Source: Eubacterium sp. (GTDB lineage: Bacteria > Bacillota > Clostridia > Oscillospirales > Acutalibacteraceae). Taken from it: a stretch of 64,000 nucleotides of DNA. The translations under genes and the position numbers were made by a program. Of the stretch, positions 18,554-28,845 are shown piece by piece (the first letter of the stretch is position 1; every line of letters begins with the position of its first letter). A model generated the notes under the pieces. It had not been told where the DNA came from and did no database searches. It saw only the letters and a program-made list of their open reading frames with translations. The stretch spans positions 38,620 to 102,619 of the forward strand of contig JAFLRZ010000006.1 of NCBI GenBank assembly GCA_022511225.1. Reading direction: 5' to 3'.

Positions 18554-21349
18554 ATGGACTACAATCAAACATTAAATTTACCAAAAACCGAATTCCCGAT
18601 GCGAGCAGGACTTCCTACAAGAGAGCCTGAAATTCTTGACCGCTGGGAAGCTAACGACCAGTACGCAAGACTTATGAAGCATAACGAAGGCAAGCCTCTT
18701 TTCGTGCTTCACGACGGTCCTCCGTATGCAAACGGCGATATTCATATCGGACACGCACTTAATAAAACTATTAAGGACTTTATCGTAAGATATAAGAATA
18801 TGACAGGTTTTCAGTCACCGTTTGTTCCGGGATGGGATACTCACGGTCTTCCTACAGAGCTTGCTGCAAGAAAAAAGGCAGGAATCAGTGCTGAAACAAA
18901 TATTTCTGATTTAGAGCTTCGCAAAATCTGCCACGATACTGCGATGAACTACGTTGATTTACAGCGTGAGTCATTCAAAAGACTTGGTATCATTGCCGAG
19001 TGGGATAACCCATATATTACTCTCCAGAAGGAGTTTGAGCAGGAGCAGATTAAGGTGTTTGCTTCAATGGCATCAAAGGGCTATATCTATAAGGGACTCA
19101 AGCCTGTTTACTGGTGCCCTGACTGTAACACTGCTCTTGCAGAGGCAGAAATTGAGTATGCCGAGGATCCTTGTCATTCAATCTACGTTAAGTTTAACGT
19201 AACAGACGATATGGGTAAGCTTACTGCTATGGGTGCGGACCTTGCAAAGACATACTTTGTTATCTGGACAACAACTACTTGGACTCTTCCTGCAAACGTT
19301 GCAATTTGTGTAGGCCCTAACTATGAGTATTCACTCATTAAGTCAGGCGACGAATTTTACGTTATGGCAACCGATCTCGCTCCTGCTGCAATGGAAGCAA
19401 AGGGCGTTACTGATTATGAAACAGTAGGTATCCTTCGCGGAAGCGAGCTTGAATATATGAAGACTCAGCATCCTTTTATTGACAGAACTTCACTCGTAAT
19501 CGTTGGCGACCACGTTACCTTGGAGAGCGGTACAGGATGCGTTCATACAGCTCCGGGTCACGGTGTTGATGACTTTATCGTATGCAAGAATTATCCTGAA
19601 ATTCCGATTATCGTTCCTGTAGACGCAAAGGGAAGACTTACAGAGGAAGCCGGTCAGTTTGCAGGGCTTACAACTGACGAAGCAAACAAGCCTATCGCTA
19701 TGCATCTTGAAGAAACGGGTGCACTCTTTGCACTTAAGAAAATCGAGCACCAGTATCCGCATTGCTGGAGATGTCATAAGCCTATCATTTTCCGTGCAAC
19801 AAGCCAGTGGTTCTGCTCTGTTGACGATTTCAAGGAGGATGCTGTCAAAGCTGCCGAGGATGTTAAATGGTATCCTGAGTGGGGTAAGGACAGACTTCAG
19901 TCAATGGTACAGGAAAGAGCAGACTGGTGTATTTCTCGTCAAAGAAAATGGGGCGTTCCTATCCCTGTTGTATATTGTCAGGACTGCGGCAAGGAAATCA
20001 TTGATAACGATGTTATGATGAAGATTTCCGATATTTTCGGCAAAGAAGGATCAGATGCATGGTTTGCTCACGATGCCGAATACTTCCTTCCTGATGGCTT
20101 CAAATGCCCTCACTGCGGCAGCGACAAGGGCTTTGACAAGGAAAAGGATATTATGGACGTATGGTTTGATTCAGGCTCATCTCATGCAGCTGTTTGCAAG
20201 AACAGACCATACTTAAAGCGTCCTGCAGACGTTTATATGGAGGGTGCCGACCAATACCGCGGATGGTTCCAGTCATCACTTTTAACTGCTATTGCAGGCG
20301 GTGAAAAGAAGTCTCCTTATGAGCAGATTATCACACACGGCTGGACTGTTGACGGAGAGGGCAGAAAGATGTCAAAGTCACTCGGCAACGGTATTGCTCC
20401 TCAGGATATAATTAAACAGTACGGTGCGGATATTCTCAGACTATGGGTTGCAAGTGCAGATTATCACGCAGATATTCGAATCAGCAAGGAAATTCTTAAG
20501 CAGATTTCGGATAACTACAGAAAGCTCAGAAATACTGCAAGATACTGCATTGGTAATCTTTATGACTTTAACCCTGACACTGATATGGTTTCTAATGACG
20601 AGCTTGAAGAGCTTGACAAGTACGCTCTTATGAAGCTTGATGAAGCTATCGAGATTGCAAGAAAGGGTTATGATGAATACGATTATCATACGACTGCATA
20701 CGCAATTCATAACTTCTGCGTTGTTGATATGAGTAACTTCTACTTTGACGTGCTCAAGGACAGACTTTATACCTCTGCTCCCGAAAGTGCAACAAGAAGA
20801 GCTGCACAGACAGTTCTTTACAAGGTGCTTGACGCTCTTACCCTTATGCTCACACCTATTCTTGCATACACTGCAGACGAAATCTGGCAGGCAATGCCTC
20901 ACGACAGCAGTAAGAATACAGAGTCACCGCTCTTCAACGATATTCCGAATGCCGATTATATTGAGGCTGACGAAGAGTTTATGAACAAGTGGGATTTAAT
21001 CCATCAGGTAAGAACTGACGTTCAGAAGGCTCTTGAGCTTGCAAGAGGTGAAAAGGTTATCGGCAAACCGCTTGAGGCAAAGGTAACTCTCTTTGCCGAG
21101 GGAGAGCTTTACGACTTCCTTAAAACTGTTGAAACTGAGCTTCCTGAAATCTTCATCACCTCATACGTTGCCGTTGAAAACGGCGAGGGTGCCGTAAAGG
21201 GCGACGTTGACGGTCTTTCAGTTACAGTTGAAAAGGCAGACGGTGAGAAGTGCGAGCGTTGCTGGAAGTATTCACATTCAGTCGGCGATAGCTCTGACCA
21301 TCCGACACTTTGCGCTCATTGTGCAGAGGTAATGGCAGAGATTGGTTAA
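18554..21349 (+). CDS. ileS: Isoleucyl-tRNA synthetase
   Basis: DGPPYANGDIHIGHALNK, GWDTHGLP, KMSKSLGNGI, C-terminal zinc-binding CERCWKYSH...CAHCAE. Confidence 0.97.
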   Translation: MDYNQTLNLPKTEFPMRAGLPTREPEILDRWEANDQYARLMKHNEGKPLFVLHDGPPYANGDIHIGHALNKTIKDFIVRYKNMTGFQSPFVPGWDTHGLPTELAARKKAGISAETNISDLELRKICHDTAMNYVDLQRESFKRLGIIAEWDNPYITLQKEFEQEQIKVFASMASKGYIYKGLKPVYWCPDCNTALAEAEIEYAEDPCHSIYVKFNVTDDMGKLTAMGADLAKTYFVIWTTTTWTLPANVAICVGPNYEYSLIKSGDEFYVMATDLAPAAMEAKGVTDYETVGILRGSELEYMKTQHPFIDRTSLVIVGDHVTLESGTGCVHTAPGHGVDDFIVCKNYPEIPIIVPVDAKGRLTEEAGQFAGLTTDEANKPIAMHLEETGALFALKKIEHQYPHCWRCHKPIIFRATSQWFCSVDDFKEDAVKAAEDVKWYPEWGKDRLQSMVQERADWCISRQRKWGVPIPVVYCQDCGKEIIDNDVMMKISDIFGKEGSDAWFAHDAEYFLPDGFKCPHCGSDKGFDKEKDIMDVWFDSGSSHAAVCKNRPYLKRPADVYMEGADQYRGWFQSSLLTAIAGGEKKSPYEQIITHGWTVDGEGRKMSKSLGNGIAPQDIIKQYGADILRLWVASADYHADIRISKEILKQISDNYRKLRNTARYCIGNLYDFNPDTDMVSNDELEELDKYALMKLDEAIEIARKGYDEYDYHTTAYAIHNFCVVDMSNFYFDVLKDRLYTSAPESATRRAAQTVLYKVLDALTLMLTPILAYTADEIWQAMPHDSSKNTESPLFNDIPNADYIEADEEFMNKWDLIHQVRTDVQKALELARGEKVIGKPLEAKVTLFAEGELYDFLKTVETELPEIFITSYVAVENGEGAVKGDVDGLSVTVEKADGEKCERCWKYSHSVGDSSDHPTLCAHCAEVMAEIG

Positions 21350-21380
21350 ATAATTATAAATTGTTTCAGGTGGTGATTTT

Positions 21381-21875
21381 GTGAAGCTTAAGAATAAAAA
21401 TATCTGGTGTACCGTAATGGTTTGTTTAATCGTAGCATTTGACCAGATAACGAAGTATTTAGCAAAATCACACCTTTCAAACAGTGATGCTGTTACGCTT
21501 ATAGACGGCTTTCTTGAATTCAGATATGCCGAAAATACAGGCATGGCTTTTTCTGCATTAAGCGGAGGCAGATGGTTTTTTATCGTTTTGACTTTCGTAG
21601 TCGCAATAGGTGTTATAGTTTTTATGTCTAAGAAAAAAACACAGAGCGATTTATGGCTTTTCTGGACTCTCGGTGTGCTCTTATCAGGCGCGATAGGCAA
21701 TCTTATTGACAGAGTGTTATTTGGCTTCGTTATTGATTTCATAAATCCTACTTTTGTGGATTTTGCAATTTTCAATATAGCAGACTGCGCCGTTACACTT
21801 GGCACAATCAGCCTTATCGCCTATATGCTTTTTGATGCTTTTAAGAAGAAAGACAAGGAGCATAGAGATGAGTGA
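21381..21875 (+). CDS. lspA: Signal peptidase II (GTG start)
   Basis: FDQITKYLAK, RYAENTGMAFS, GNLIDRVLFGFVIDFI and FNIADCAVT motifs. Confidence 0.94.
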   Translation: MKLKNKNIWCTVMVCLIVAFDQITKYLAKSHLSNSDAVTLIDGFLEFRYAENTGMAFSALSGGRWFFIVLTFVVAIGVIVFMSKKKTQSDLWLFWTLGVLLSGAIGNLIDRVLFGFVIDFINPTFVDFAIFNIADCAVTLGTISLIAYMLFDAFKKKDKEHRDE

Positions 21876-22791
21876 GCTGATAGATTTTATTGTCGATAGC
21901 GATAGCGCAGGTGTCAGGCTTGACAAGCTCCTTGCCGACAGTCTGAACGACTTTACGCGTAGTGCCCTTACAAAGCTGATAACAGACGGCTGCGTAACAG
22001 TAAACGATAATACCCCTTCAAAAAATTACAAATGCAAAGCAGGGGACAGCGTAATAATCACTGTTCCCGATGCAGTACCGCTTGACGTTGAGGCAGAAAA
22101 TATACCGCTTAACATTGTGTATGAGGATGATGATTTGCTCGTTGTCAATAAGCCCAAGGGGATGGTTGTTCATCCTGCGGCAGGCAATTACACAGGCACT
22201 CTTGTTAATGCGCTTCTCTATCACTGCAAAGACAGTTTAAGCGGTATCAACGGTGTTATAAGACCGGGAATAGTCCATAGAATCGACAAGGACACCTCGG
22301 GACTTCTGATAGTTGCCAAGAACGATACGGCACATCTTAATCTTGCCGAGCAGATAAAGGCGCACTCATTTCACAGAGCTTATCAGGCTGTGGCATACGG
22401 TAATTTTAAGGAGGATGAGGGCACAGTTCATCAGCCAATCGGCAGAAGTCCGAAGGACAGAAAGAAAATGGCTGTGACCGATAAAAATTCAAAAGACGCC
22501 GTAACGCATTATCAGGTGATTAAAAGATACGGCGACTTCACTCATATCCGCTGCGTACTTGAAACGGGGCGCACTCACCAGATAAGAGTTCATATGGCAT
22601 ATCTCGGCCATCCTCTTGCAGGTGACAGCGTATACGGACCGAAAAAGGTTATTACTGCACTTGGCGGTCAATGCCTTCATGCAGGCGAGCTTGGATTCGT
22701 TCATCCGAGAACACAGAAGTATATGGAGTTTAACGCCGAGCTCCCTGAATATTTTACAAGCTTTATAAATAAGCTTAACAATCGATTTTAA
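21868..22791 (+). CDS. rluD: RluD-family 23S rRNA pseudouridine synthase (start placed at 21868)
   Basis: S4 domain; NKPKGMVVHPAAGN; IVHRIDKDTSGLLIVAKND; ETGRTHQIRVHMAYLGHPLAGD. Confidence 0.92.
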   Translation: MSELIDFIVDSDSAGVRLDKLLADSLNDFTRSALTKLITDGCVTVNDNTPSKNYKCKAGDSVIITVPDAVPLDVEAENIPLNIVYEDDDLLVVNKPKGMVVHPAAGNYTGTLVNALLYHCKDSLSGINGVIRPGIVHRIDKDTSGLLIVAKNDTAHLNLAEQIKAHSFHRAYQAVAYGNFKEDEGTVHQPIGRSPKDRKKMAVTDKNSKDAVTHYQVIKRYGDFTHIRCVLETGRTHQIRVHMAYLGHPLAGDSVYGPKKVITALGGQCLHAGELGFVHPRTQKYMEFNAELPEYFTSFINKLNNRF

Positions 22792-22812
22792 TTAGTAGGC
22801 AGGTGAAAAAAT

Positions 22813-23688
22813 ATGGAGAAAACCTTTGAAAACTGGCTTGTTGTTTCCGATATTGACGGAACGCTTAATAACAAGATAAGAAAGCTTCCGAGAAGAAACT
22901 ATGAAGCTATCAAGAAGTTTACAGAGCTTGGAGGTAATTTTACTCTTGCATCAGGCAGACTTCAGTCAAGTCTTGAGCGAAACTACAACAGAATCACTCC
23001 CAATCAGCCTGCAATCATTCTGAATGGCGCAGGAATTTATGATTATAATAAAAAGAAGATGCTCTGGCAGAACACTATCGGCTCAAAGGGCAGAGAATTC
23101 GTAAAATATATTTCAAAAGAATTTGACGATATATTCAAAAGTGTTGATATAGGTGTATATTTTGCTGACTACGTTTATATTGTAAAAAGCGGACTTTTTG
23201 CAAAGGGCACTATGTATTTTGACAAGGCAAGGCACGAGTATGTAAAGTCTATTGATGACGTTCCTGAGGAAGGTTGGATGAAGGTAATCTTCTGGTCAAA
23301 CCCCGCCGTTATCAATAAGCTCGAACGCCTTATAAAGAAAATGGATAATCCTGATGCTAACTTTATGGCATCATCACTTTTTTCACTCGAGATGCTTCAA
23401 AAGGATACTCACAAGGGTGTCGGCATTATGAAGCTTGCAGATATGCTCGGGATTGAAAAAAGCCACGTCGCAGCCATCGGTGATTACTATAATGACTGGG
23501 ATATGCTAAAGACTGTAGGACTTCCTGCCTGCGCAGGACAAGCACCGAAGTCTATCCATAATATATGCAAGTTTGAGGCTTGTCATTGCAACAAGGGATG
23601 TGTTGCAGATTTGCTTGAATACATAATGTCGGGCAAAGCGGATGAAGCTATACAAGGGTTAAAGGATTCGAACACTAGTCGGTTTTAG
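22813..23688 (+). CDS. HAD-superfamily Cof-type hydrolase
   Basis: VVSDIDGTLNN, FTLASGR, KGVGIMKLADMLGIE, AIGDYYNDWDML. Confidence 0.88.
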   Translation: MEKTFENWLVVSDIDGTLNNKIRKLPRRNYEAIKKFTELGGNFTLASGRLQSSLERNYNRITPNQPAIILNGAGIYDYNKKKMLWQNTIGSKGREFVKYISKEFDDIFKSVDIGVYFADYVYIVKSGLFAKGTMYFDKARHEYVKSIDDVPEEGWMKVIFWSNPAVINKLERLIKKMDNPDANFMASSLFSLEMLQKDTHKGVGIMKLADMLGIEKSHVAAIGDYYNDWDMLKTVGLPACAGQAPKSIHNICKFEACHCNKGCVADLLEYIMSGKADEAIQGLKDSNTSRF

Positions 23689-23843
23689 CAGGCAGATTTC
23701 CGTCGATACTGCGTTAAACGCCTTGACAATATGGCGCCCGTCAAAACAAAAAGGGCGAAAAGCAACTAAAATAACCGCTGTGAGGCGGCTAAGGTTTGAA
23801 TCTTTTAACCCTAAGGAATTACTTGAAAAACAGGAGTAAAGCT
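23689..23843. repeat. Candidate intergenic repeat/decayed element (low confidence)
   Basis: About 155-bp non-coding stretch with gcccgtcaaaacaaaaagggc and cgccttgacaatatggcg; its composition differs from the AT-rich intergenic regions nearby. Confidence 0.25.
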
Positions 23844-24674
23844 ATGCTTATTATAGGAGCGCATTTAAGCGCATCAAAGGGATATACTGCAATGCTTAAG
23901 CAGGCACAGGAAATCGGTGCAAATACGTTTCAGTTTTTTACACGAAATCCGCGCGGCGGCAGTGCTAAAGATATAGACGAGAACGACGTTAATACGTTTT
24001 TGTCATTAATGAAAGAGGAGAATTTTCCGATAATTCTTGCTCACGCACCTTATACTCTCAATTGCTGCAGCGCAAAGCCTGAAACGAGGGAGTTTGCCCT
24101 CAATACCTTTGCAGACGACCTTAGAAGAATGGAGTACACTCCTCATCAGCTTTATAATTTTCACCCCGGCTCTCACGTAGGACAGGGTGAAGAGCTTGGA
24201 ATTGAGCTTATTGCCGAAACGCTCAACAAGGTGCTTTTTGAGGATATGACCACAACCGTGCTTCTTGAAACTATGGCTGGTAAAGGCTCTGAGGTAGGAA
24301 AAACCTTTGAAGAGCTCAGGGCGATTATCGACAGAGTAGAGCTTGATGATAAAATGGGAGTCTGCCTTGATACCTGCCACGTTAATGACGCAGGATATGA
24401 TATAGTAAATAATCTTGACGGCGTGCTTGAGGAATTTGATAAGGTGGTCGGAATAGACAGACTTAAGGCTATCCACCTCAATGATTCCAAAAATCCTTTC
24501 AGCGCTCACAAGGACAGACACGAGAAGATAGGCGAGGGTTATATCGGATTAGAAGCTTTTGAAAGAATAATCAACCACCCTCAGCTCAGATCTCTGCCGT
24601 TTTATCTCGAAACACCGAATGAGCTTGAAGGCTATGCAAAGGAAATAGAAACGCTGAGAAATCTTTATAAATAA
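23844..24674 (+). CDS. nfo: Endonuclease IV / deoxyribonuclease IV (start placed at 23844)
   Basis: [73 protein letters not shown]. Confidence 0.95.
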   Translation: MLIIGAHLSASKGYTAMLKQAQEIGANTFQFFTRNPRGGSAKDIDENDVNTFLSLMKEENFPIILAHAPYTLNCCSAKPETREFALNTFADDLRRMEYTPHQLYNFHPGSHVGQGEELGIELIAETLNKVLFEDMTTTVLLETMAGKGSEVGKTFEELRAIIDRVELDDKMGVCLDTCHVNDAGYDIVNNLDGVLEEFDKVVGIDRLKAIHLNDSKNPFSAHKDRHEKIGEGYIGLEAFERIINHPQLRSLPFYLETPNELEGYAKEIETLRNLYK

Positions 24675-24683
24675 CAAAAATAT

Positions 24684-24704
24684 GGGAGGATAATATCCTC
24701 TCCT
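24684..24704. repeat. Short palindromic intergenic element
   Basis: gggaggataatatcctc 17-bp palindromic core; the same 17-mer recurs at 56207-56223. Confidence 0.45.
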
Positions 24705-24754
24705 ACGATATAACAGAGGCATCATTATTGCTCGTCCGCATTAATCAAGATAAG

Positions 24755-24788
24755 AAAAAGGCTTGTAGTTTTCACTACAAGCCTTTTG
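24755..24788. terminator. Bidirectional intrinsic terminator
   Basis: aaaaaggcttgtag ttttca ctacaagcctttt between convergent genes. Confidence 0.85.
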
Positions 24789-24802
24789 TTATACCTATTA
24801 AA

Positions 24803-27304
24803 TTAAATAGCACTAAGAAGAGCAGGAAGTCTGGCAATCGTACCGCCGAGTCTCCAGAAAATCTTATTGAAACCTACGAAGCTTGACTGACCGTCGTTAA
24901 GTATCATAAGAAGTCCTTCTGCTTGTTTTTCTGAGAAAGCACCCATACTCATTGCAATGAAGTTACGAACAGGAATCTGAGTAGCCATTGCAGCAAGCAT
25001 CTTGCCGTCACCGTTTGCATCAGAACCCATACCTGACATAATCTTTTCAATAAGTCTGCAGATTCTGCCGCCCCACTTGGTATGACGTGCATCATTAAGA
25101 CAGCAGTAAATGTCGATCTTTCTATCAGGATCAATTTCTGGGCTTGGAAGCTCGCCGTATACTCCTGCAAAGTCATCACGGGTAATTCCTGCTACGTTAT
25201 TGTAGTAATTAGGAGCAGTAGCTCTGTAATCAGGAATCGGAGCATCAACTGTTGACTCAACTGTTATTGTAGCAGTAAGCTTAATATCTCTGCTTGAAGC
25301 ACCAACCATAATATCAAACTCGCCTGTTTCTACCATCCAGTCGCCAAGCTCAACGTTGTAGAATGCAAAAGCTCTCTTTGAAAGCTCGAATGAAACCTCT
25401 GCCTCTTCGCCTGCCTTGATAAATACCTTCTTGAAATCACGAAGCTCTTTTACAGGGCGGAAAATTGTTGACTCCTTGTCAGCCACGTAAAGCTGTGCAA
25501 CCTCTGCACCGTCAACTGCTCCGGTATTCTTAATCTTGAATGAAACTGTTACCGTATCAGTATCCTTGATTTTATCAGCTGAAAGCTTGATATCGCTGTA
25601 CTCAAAGCTTGTGTATGAAAGACCGTAACCGAATGGGAATACAACGTCAAGATTTGCTGCGTCATAATATTTATATCCGATATATACGCTCTCTCTGTGC
25701 TCTGACGTAACAGGGCCGCCGGGGTAGTTGCCGAATGTAGGATTAACCTCAAATGAGGTAGGATATGTTTCGCTTGTCTTACCTGATGGGTTTACAGCGC
25801 CGGTAAGGATGTTTGCAACTGCGCCGCCGCTTGCCTGACCGCCGAGACCTGAGTTAAGAAGTCCCTTAACCTCATCAAGCCATGGCATAAGAACTACTGA
25901 ACCACCTGCAAGAACTACTGCAGTGTTCGGATTAGCCTGAGCGATAGCAGAAACGAGTGCGTTGTGATTTTCAGGCATATTGATGTCAAGTCTGTCATAG
26001 CCTTCGCCCTCAAATTCTTCGGTAAGACCAACGAATACTACTGCAACGTCTGCTTCCTTAGCAGCCTTAACTGCCTCGGCAACAAGCTCTGATTCAGGCT
26101 TTCTTGTCTTCTTTTCCTTCTTAGTAGGAGCTGACTTGTAATAGCCCTGAGCGTATGTCATATCAACGCCGAGCTTTTCAAGCTCTTCATAAGCGTTAGA
26201 AACCATTGTAGGATTAATAACTGATGAGCCGGCACCCTGATAACGAGGAGCCTTTGCCATCTCACCAATGATAGCAACCTTCTGTCCTGCCTTAAGAGGA
26301 AGAATGTTGTCATTATTTTTAAGAAGCACCATTGAGCCTTCTGCAATCTCCTGTGCAATCTTATGATGCTCGGAAGGGTCAAAGGTGTGAGCCTTTTCAA
26401 GAGCAGGCTTTGACTTAACGATGAGGTCAACTACTGCATCTACTCTTTCGTTGAGGATAGCTTCGTCAAGTGAGCCGTCCTTTACTGCGGCAATAATTTT
26501 GTTTGTATTGAGAGGACCTGATGATGGCATTTCAAGATCAGTTCCTGCCTTAAGTCCGGGGATACGGTCAACTGAAGCACCCCAGTCTGTTACGAGAAGT
26601 CCTTCAAAGCCCCATTCTCCGCGAAGTACCTGCTGCTGAAGCCACTCGTTTTCAGAAGCATAAACACCGTTGATGCGGTTGTAGGAGTTCATAATTGTCC
26701 AAGGCTGAGCCTCTTTAACGGCAATTTCAAATGCAGGAAGATAAGTTTCTCTGATAGCTCTTTCGTCAATAACCTCGTTGAGTACCATACGGAATGCTTC
26801 CTGTGAGTTGCAGGCAAAGTGCTTAAGCGAAGTGCCGACACCCTTTGACTGAACACCGTTGATTATTGCGGCAGAGCATTTACCTGCAAGAAGCGGATCC
26901 TCGCTGAAATACTCAAAGTTTCTTCCGCAAACAGGTGAACGCTTGATGTTTGTACCGGGTCCGAGAATTGTTGATACCTTTTCCTTAAGACATTCCTGAC
27001 CCATAGCCGCGCCCTCTTTTACAAGAAGGTCGGGATCCCAAGAGCAGGATGATGTAGCAGCAGGTGGGAAGCAGGTTGTAGGTACAGAGTTACCGAGACC
27101 GATTCCTCCTCCTGTTTTTGCAGCACCTTCGGGCTCAACGTAATCCTTGCCCTTTTGCTTACGCAGACCGTGAGGTCCGTCTGTGATCATAATTTTAGGG
27201 AGCCCAAGCTCAGGGGCTTCCTCCAAATGCCAGTAGTCATAGCCTGAAACAAAGGCTGCCTTTTGCTCCAGTGACATTTTTTCTACAATTTCAGGGTGTT
27301 TCAT
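24803..27304 (-). CDS. Glycoside hydrolase family 3 beta-glucosidase-like protein, no signal peptide
   Basis: ITDGPHGLRKQ, GPGTNIKRSPVCGRNFEYFSEDP, GLLVTDWGA, C-terminal fibronectin-III-like domain. Confidence 0.92.
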   Translation of the reverse strand: MKHPEIVEKMSLEQKAAFVSGYDYWHLEEAPELGLPKIMITDGPHGLRKQKGKDYVEPEGAAKTGGGIGLGNSVPTTCFPPAATSSCSWDPDLLVKEGAAMGQECLKEKVSTILGPGTNIKRSPVCGRNFEYFSEDPLLAGKCSAAIINGVQSKGVGTSLKHFACNSQEAFRMVLNEVIDERAIRETYLPAFEIAVKEAQPWTIMNSYNRINGVYASENEWLQQQVLRGEWGFEGLLVTDWGASVDRIPGLKAGTDLEMPSSGPLNTNKIIAAVKDGSLDEAILNERVDAVVDLIVKSKPALEKAHTFDPSEHHKIAQEIAEGSMVLLKNNDNILPLKAGQKVAIIGEMAKAPRYQGAGSSVINPTMVSNAYEELEKLGVDMTYAQGYYKSAPTKKEKKTRKPESELVAEAVKAAKEADVAVVFVGLTEEFEGEGYDRLDINMPENHNALVSAIAQANPNTAVVLAGGSVVLMPWLDEVKGLLNSGLGGQASGGAVANILTGAVNPSGKTSETYPTSFEVNPTFGNYPGGPVTSEHRESVYIGYKYYDAANLDVVFPFGYGLSYTSFEYSDIKLSADKIKDTDTVTVSFKIKNTGAVDGAEVAQLYVADKESTIFRPVKELRDFKKVFIKAGEEAEVSFELSKRAFAFYNVELGDWMVETGEFDIMVGASSRDIKLTATITVESTVDAPIPDYRATAPNYYNNVAGITRDDFAGVYGELPSPEIDPDRKIDIYCCLNDARHTKWGGRICRLIEKIMSGMGSDANGDGKMLAAMATQIPVRNFIAMSMGAFSEKQAEGLLMILNDGQSSFVGFNKIFWRLGGTIARLPALLSAI

Positions 27305-27445
27305 TAAAACGCTCCTCTCAAAAATTTTTACAAATAATATTATACTATAAAAAAATTACTATTACAACTATTATTTTTGTATAATTTTACTACTATTATA
27401 TTGAGGAATACCCGGTAAAATGGTATAATTACATCAGGTGATTTT

Positions 27446-28807
27446 ATGAAAAAGATTTTAAGATTTCAAAATGCCATCAGTGAAAAAATTGAGAGCTTCT
27501 CTCAGCTTGATAGCAGGATAAAAAATTCAGATATTTCACTGAGCGAGGACGAAACTGCGCTGACTGCCTTGCTTAGCTTTGACGGCTTTAGCGTTAAAAT
27601 TGTTTACTCCGATTATGATATGTATCGCGGCTATAATTTTCTTGAGGACAATAAGCTTAACGGCAAATGCCTGAATACATCATTTGTGTTTCCGTTCAGT
27701 GAGCTTGAATACTCAATTTACGATGTTCACAATGCAGTTGACGACAGGGAATTTGTACCTCTTGAATTTCACACGATAAATGAAAGGCAATATGCAGATG
27801 CGGCTATTGATACTGTTATATCATTTATTTCCCGTCATATTGATGAACTGAACAATTGCGATGAACGCATCAAAACAGGTCTTGACAAATCCTTTGAAAA
27901 CGGAGTTAAGCTTGCATCAAAAAGAATGAGCGTTGACGAAATCAGGGCAGACAAGAAAAAGCTTGAAAAGCATATGCGCAATATGTATTTTCATCGGTAT
28001 GACCAAAGCTATTTTATTAATTTTATCTGTAACGGTAAGACATTATCGCTTCAGCGCTGGCTTGCAAAAATGTCTGCAAAAGGAAAGCTCTTTACCTTTG
28101 AAGAAAGATATTTTGAATATCTTATGGATAATGATTTTACTGTTGACAACGAAAAGCTTAGGGCAAGAGCAAAGAAGAATGAGAAAACAGCGCTTTATAC
28201 TATGGTAAATGAAACGGCGTCGATTGTCCTTGGTTTAATCTGCAGTACGGTACTTATTCTGTTATGCAGTAAGCTTTCAGAACAGATTTTCTTTTCAGGA
28301 TATGAAAAACTCGTTGATTTCAGAATGTTCAAATCATTTCCTTTTGTCATTATAGCAACAGCATTTTCCTTTATGTTTATTCCTATTGTCAAAAAACTCT
28401 TTTTCAAAAATAAGAGCATAGGACTTTCAAACGAAAAGCTGTTTGAGGGCAATAAGCTACTCAAGATTTTGTCGGTAATCGTAATTATAGTTATGGCTGT
28501 AACAGAGGTTTTTCTCAGTTCAAAGTGTGTTGCTGTAAATCAGGATAATTTTTATTATTGTGATTCAGTCGGCAAGCAGGAATACGTTGAGTTTTCCGAT
28601 GTTGAGCTTTTCATTACTGATGGCTGGTATGAATACGATGAATTTTACGAGGGGAAGGAATATATCCTTGTTTTCGACAAGGACTATGATAATTTCATAG
28701 AGCTTTGCAGCGATGACTATGAAAAACTGCCTATGAATAAGCTTAAAATTACAGGCGAGTATAAAACAATTCGGGATTTTCAAAAGGTTTATTGTGATTA
28801 CGAATAG
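27446..28807 (+). CDS. Hypothetical protein with C-terminal transmembrane segments
   Basis: Intact 453-aa ORF; hydrophobic helices in the last third; SD-like aggtgattt. Confidence 0.6.
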   Translation: MKKILRFQNAISEKIESFSQLDSRIKNSDISLSEDETALTALLSFDGFSVKIVYSDYDMYRGYNFLEDNKLNGKCLNTSFVFPFSELEYSIYDVHNAVDDREFVPLEFHTINERQYADAAIDTVISFISRHIDELNNCDERIKTGLDKSFENGVKLASKRMSVDEIRADKKKLEKHMRNMYFHRYDQSYFINFICNGKTLSLQRWLAKMSAKGKLFTFEERYFEYLMDNDFTVDNEKLRARAKKNEKTALYTMVNETASIVLGLICSTVLILLCSKLSEQIFFSGYEKLVDFRMFKSFPFVIIATAFSFMFIPIVKKLFFKNKSIGLSNEKLFEGNKLLKILSVIVIIVMAVTEVFLSSKCVAVNQDNFYYCDSVGKQEYVEFSDVELFITDGWYEYDEFYEGKEYILVFDKDYDNFIELCSDDYEKLPMNKLKITGEYKTIRDFQKVYCDYE

Positions 28808-28810
28808 TAA

Positions 28811-28845
28811 AAAACGCAAGGGCATTCGTCCTTGCGTTTCTTCTT
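28811..28845. terminator. Bidirectional intrinsic terminator
   Basis: aaacgcaagg gcattcgt ccttgcgttt hairpin with T-rich flank. Confidence 0.8.

Noticed and set aside
21278-21805. 175-aa antisense ORF opposite ileS end and lspA
   Set aside because: Overlaps two confident genes and matches no recognisable family.
24006-24521. 171-aa antisense ORF within nfo
   Set aside because: Fully contained in a confident endonuclease IV gene.
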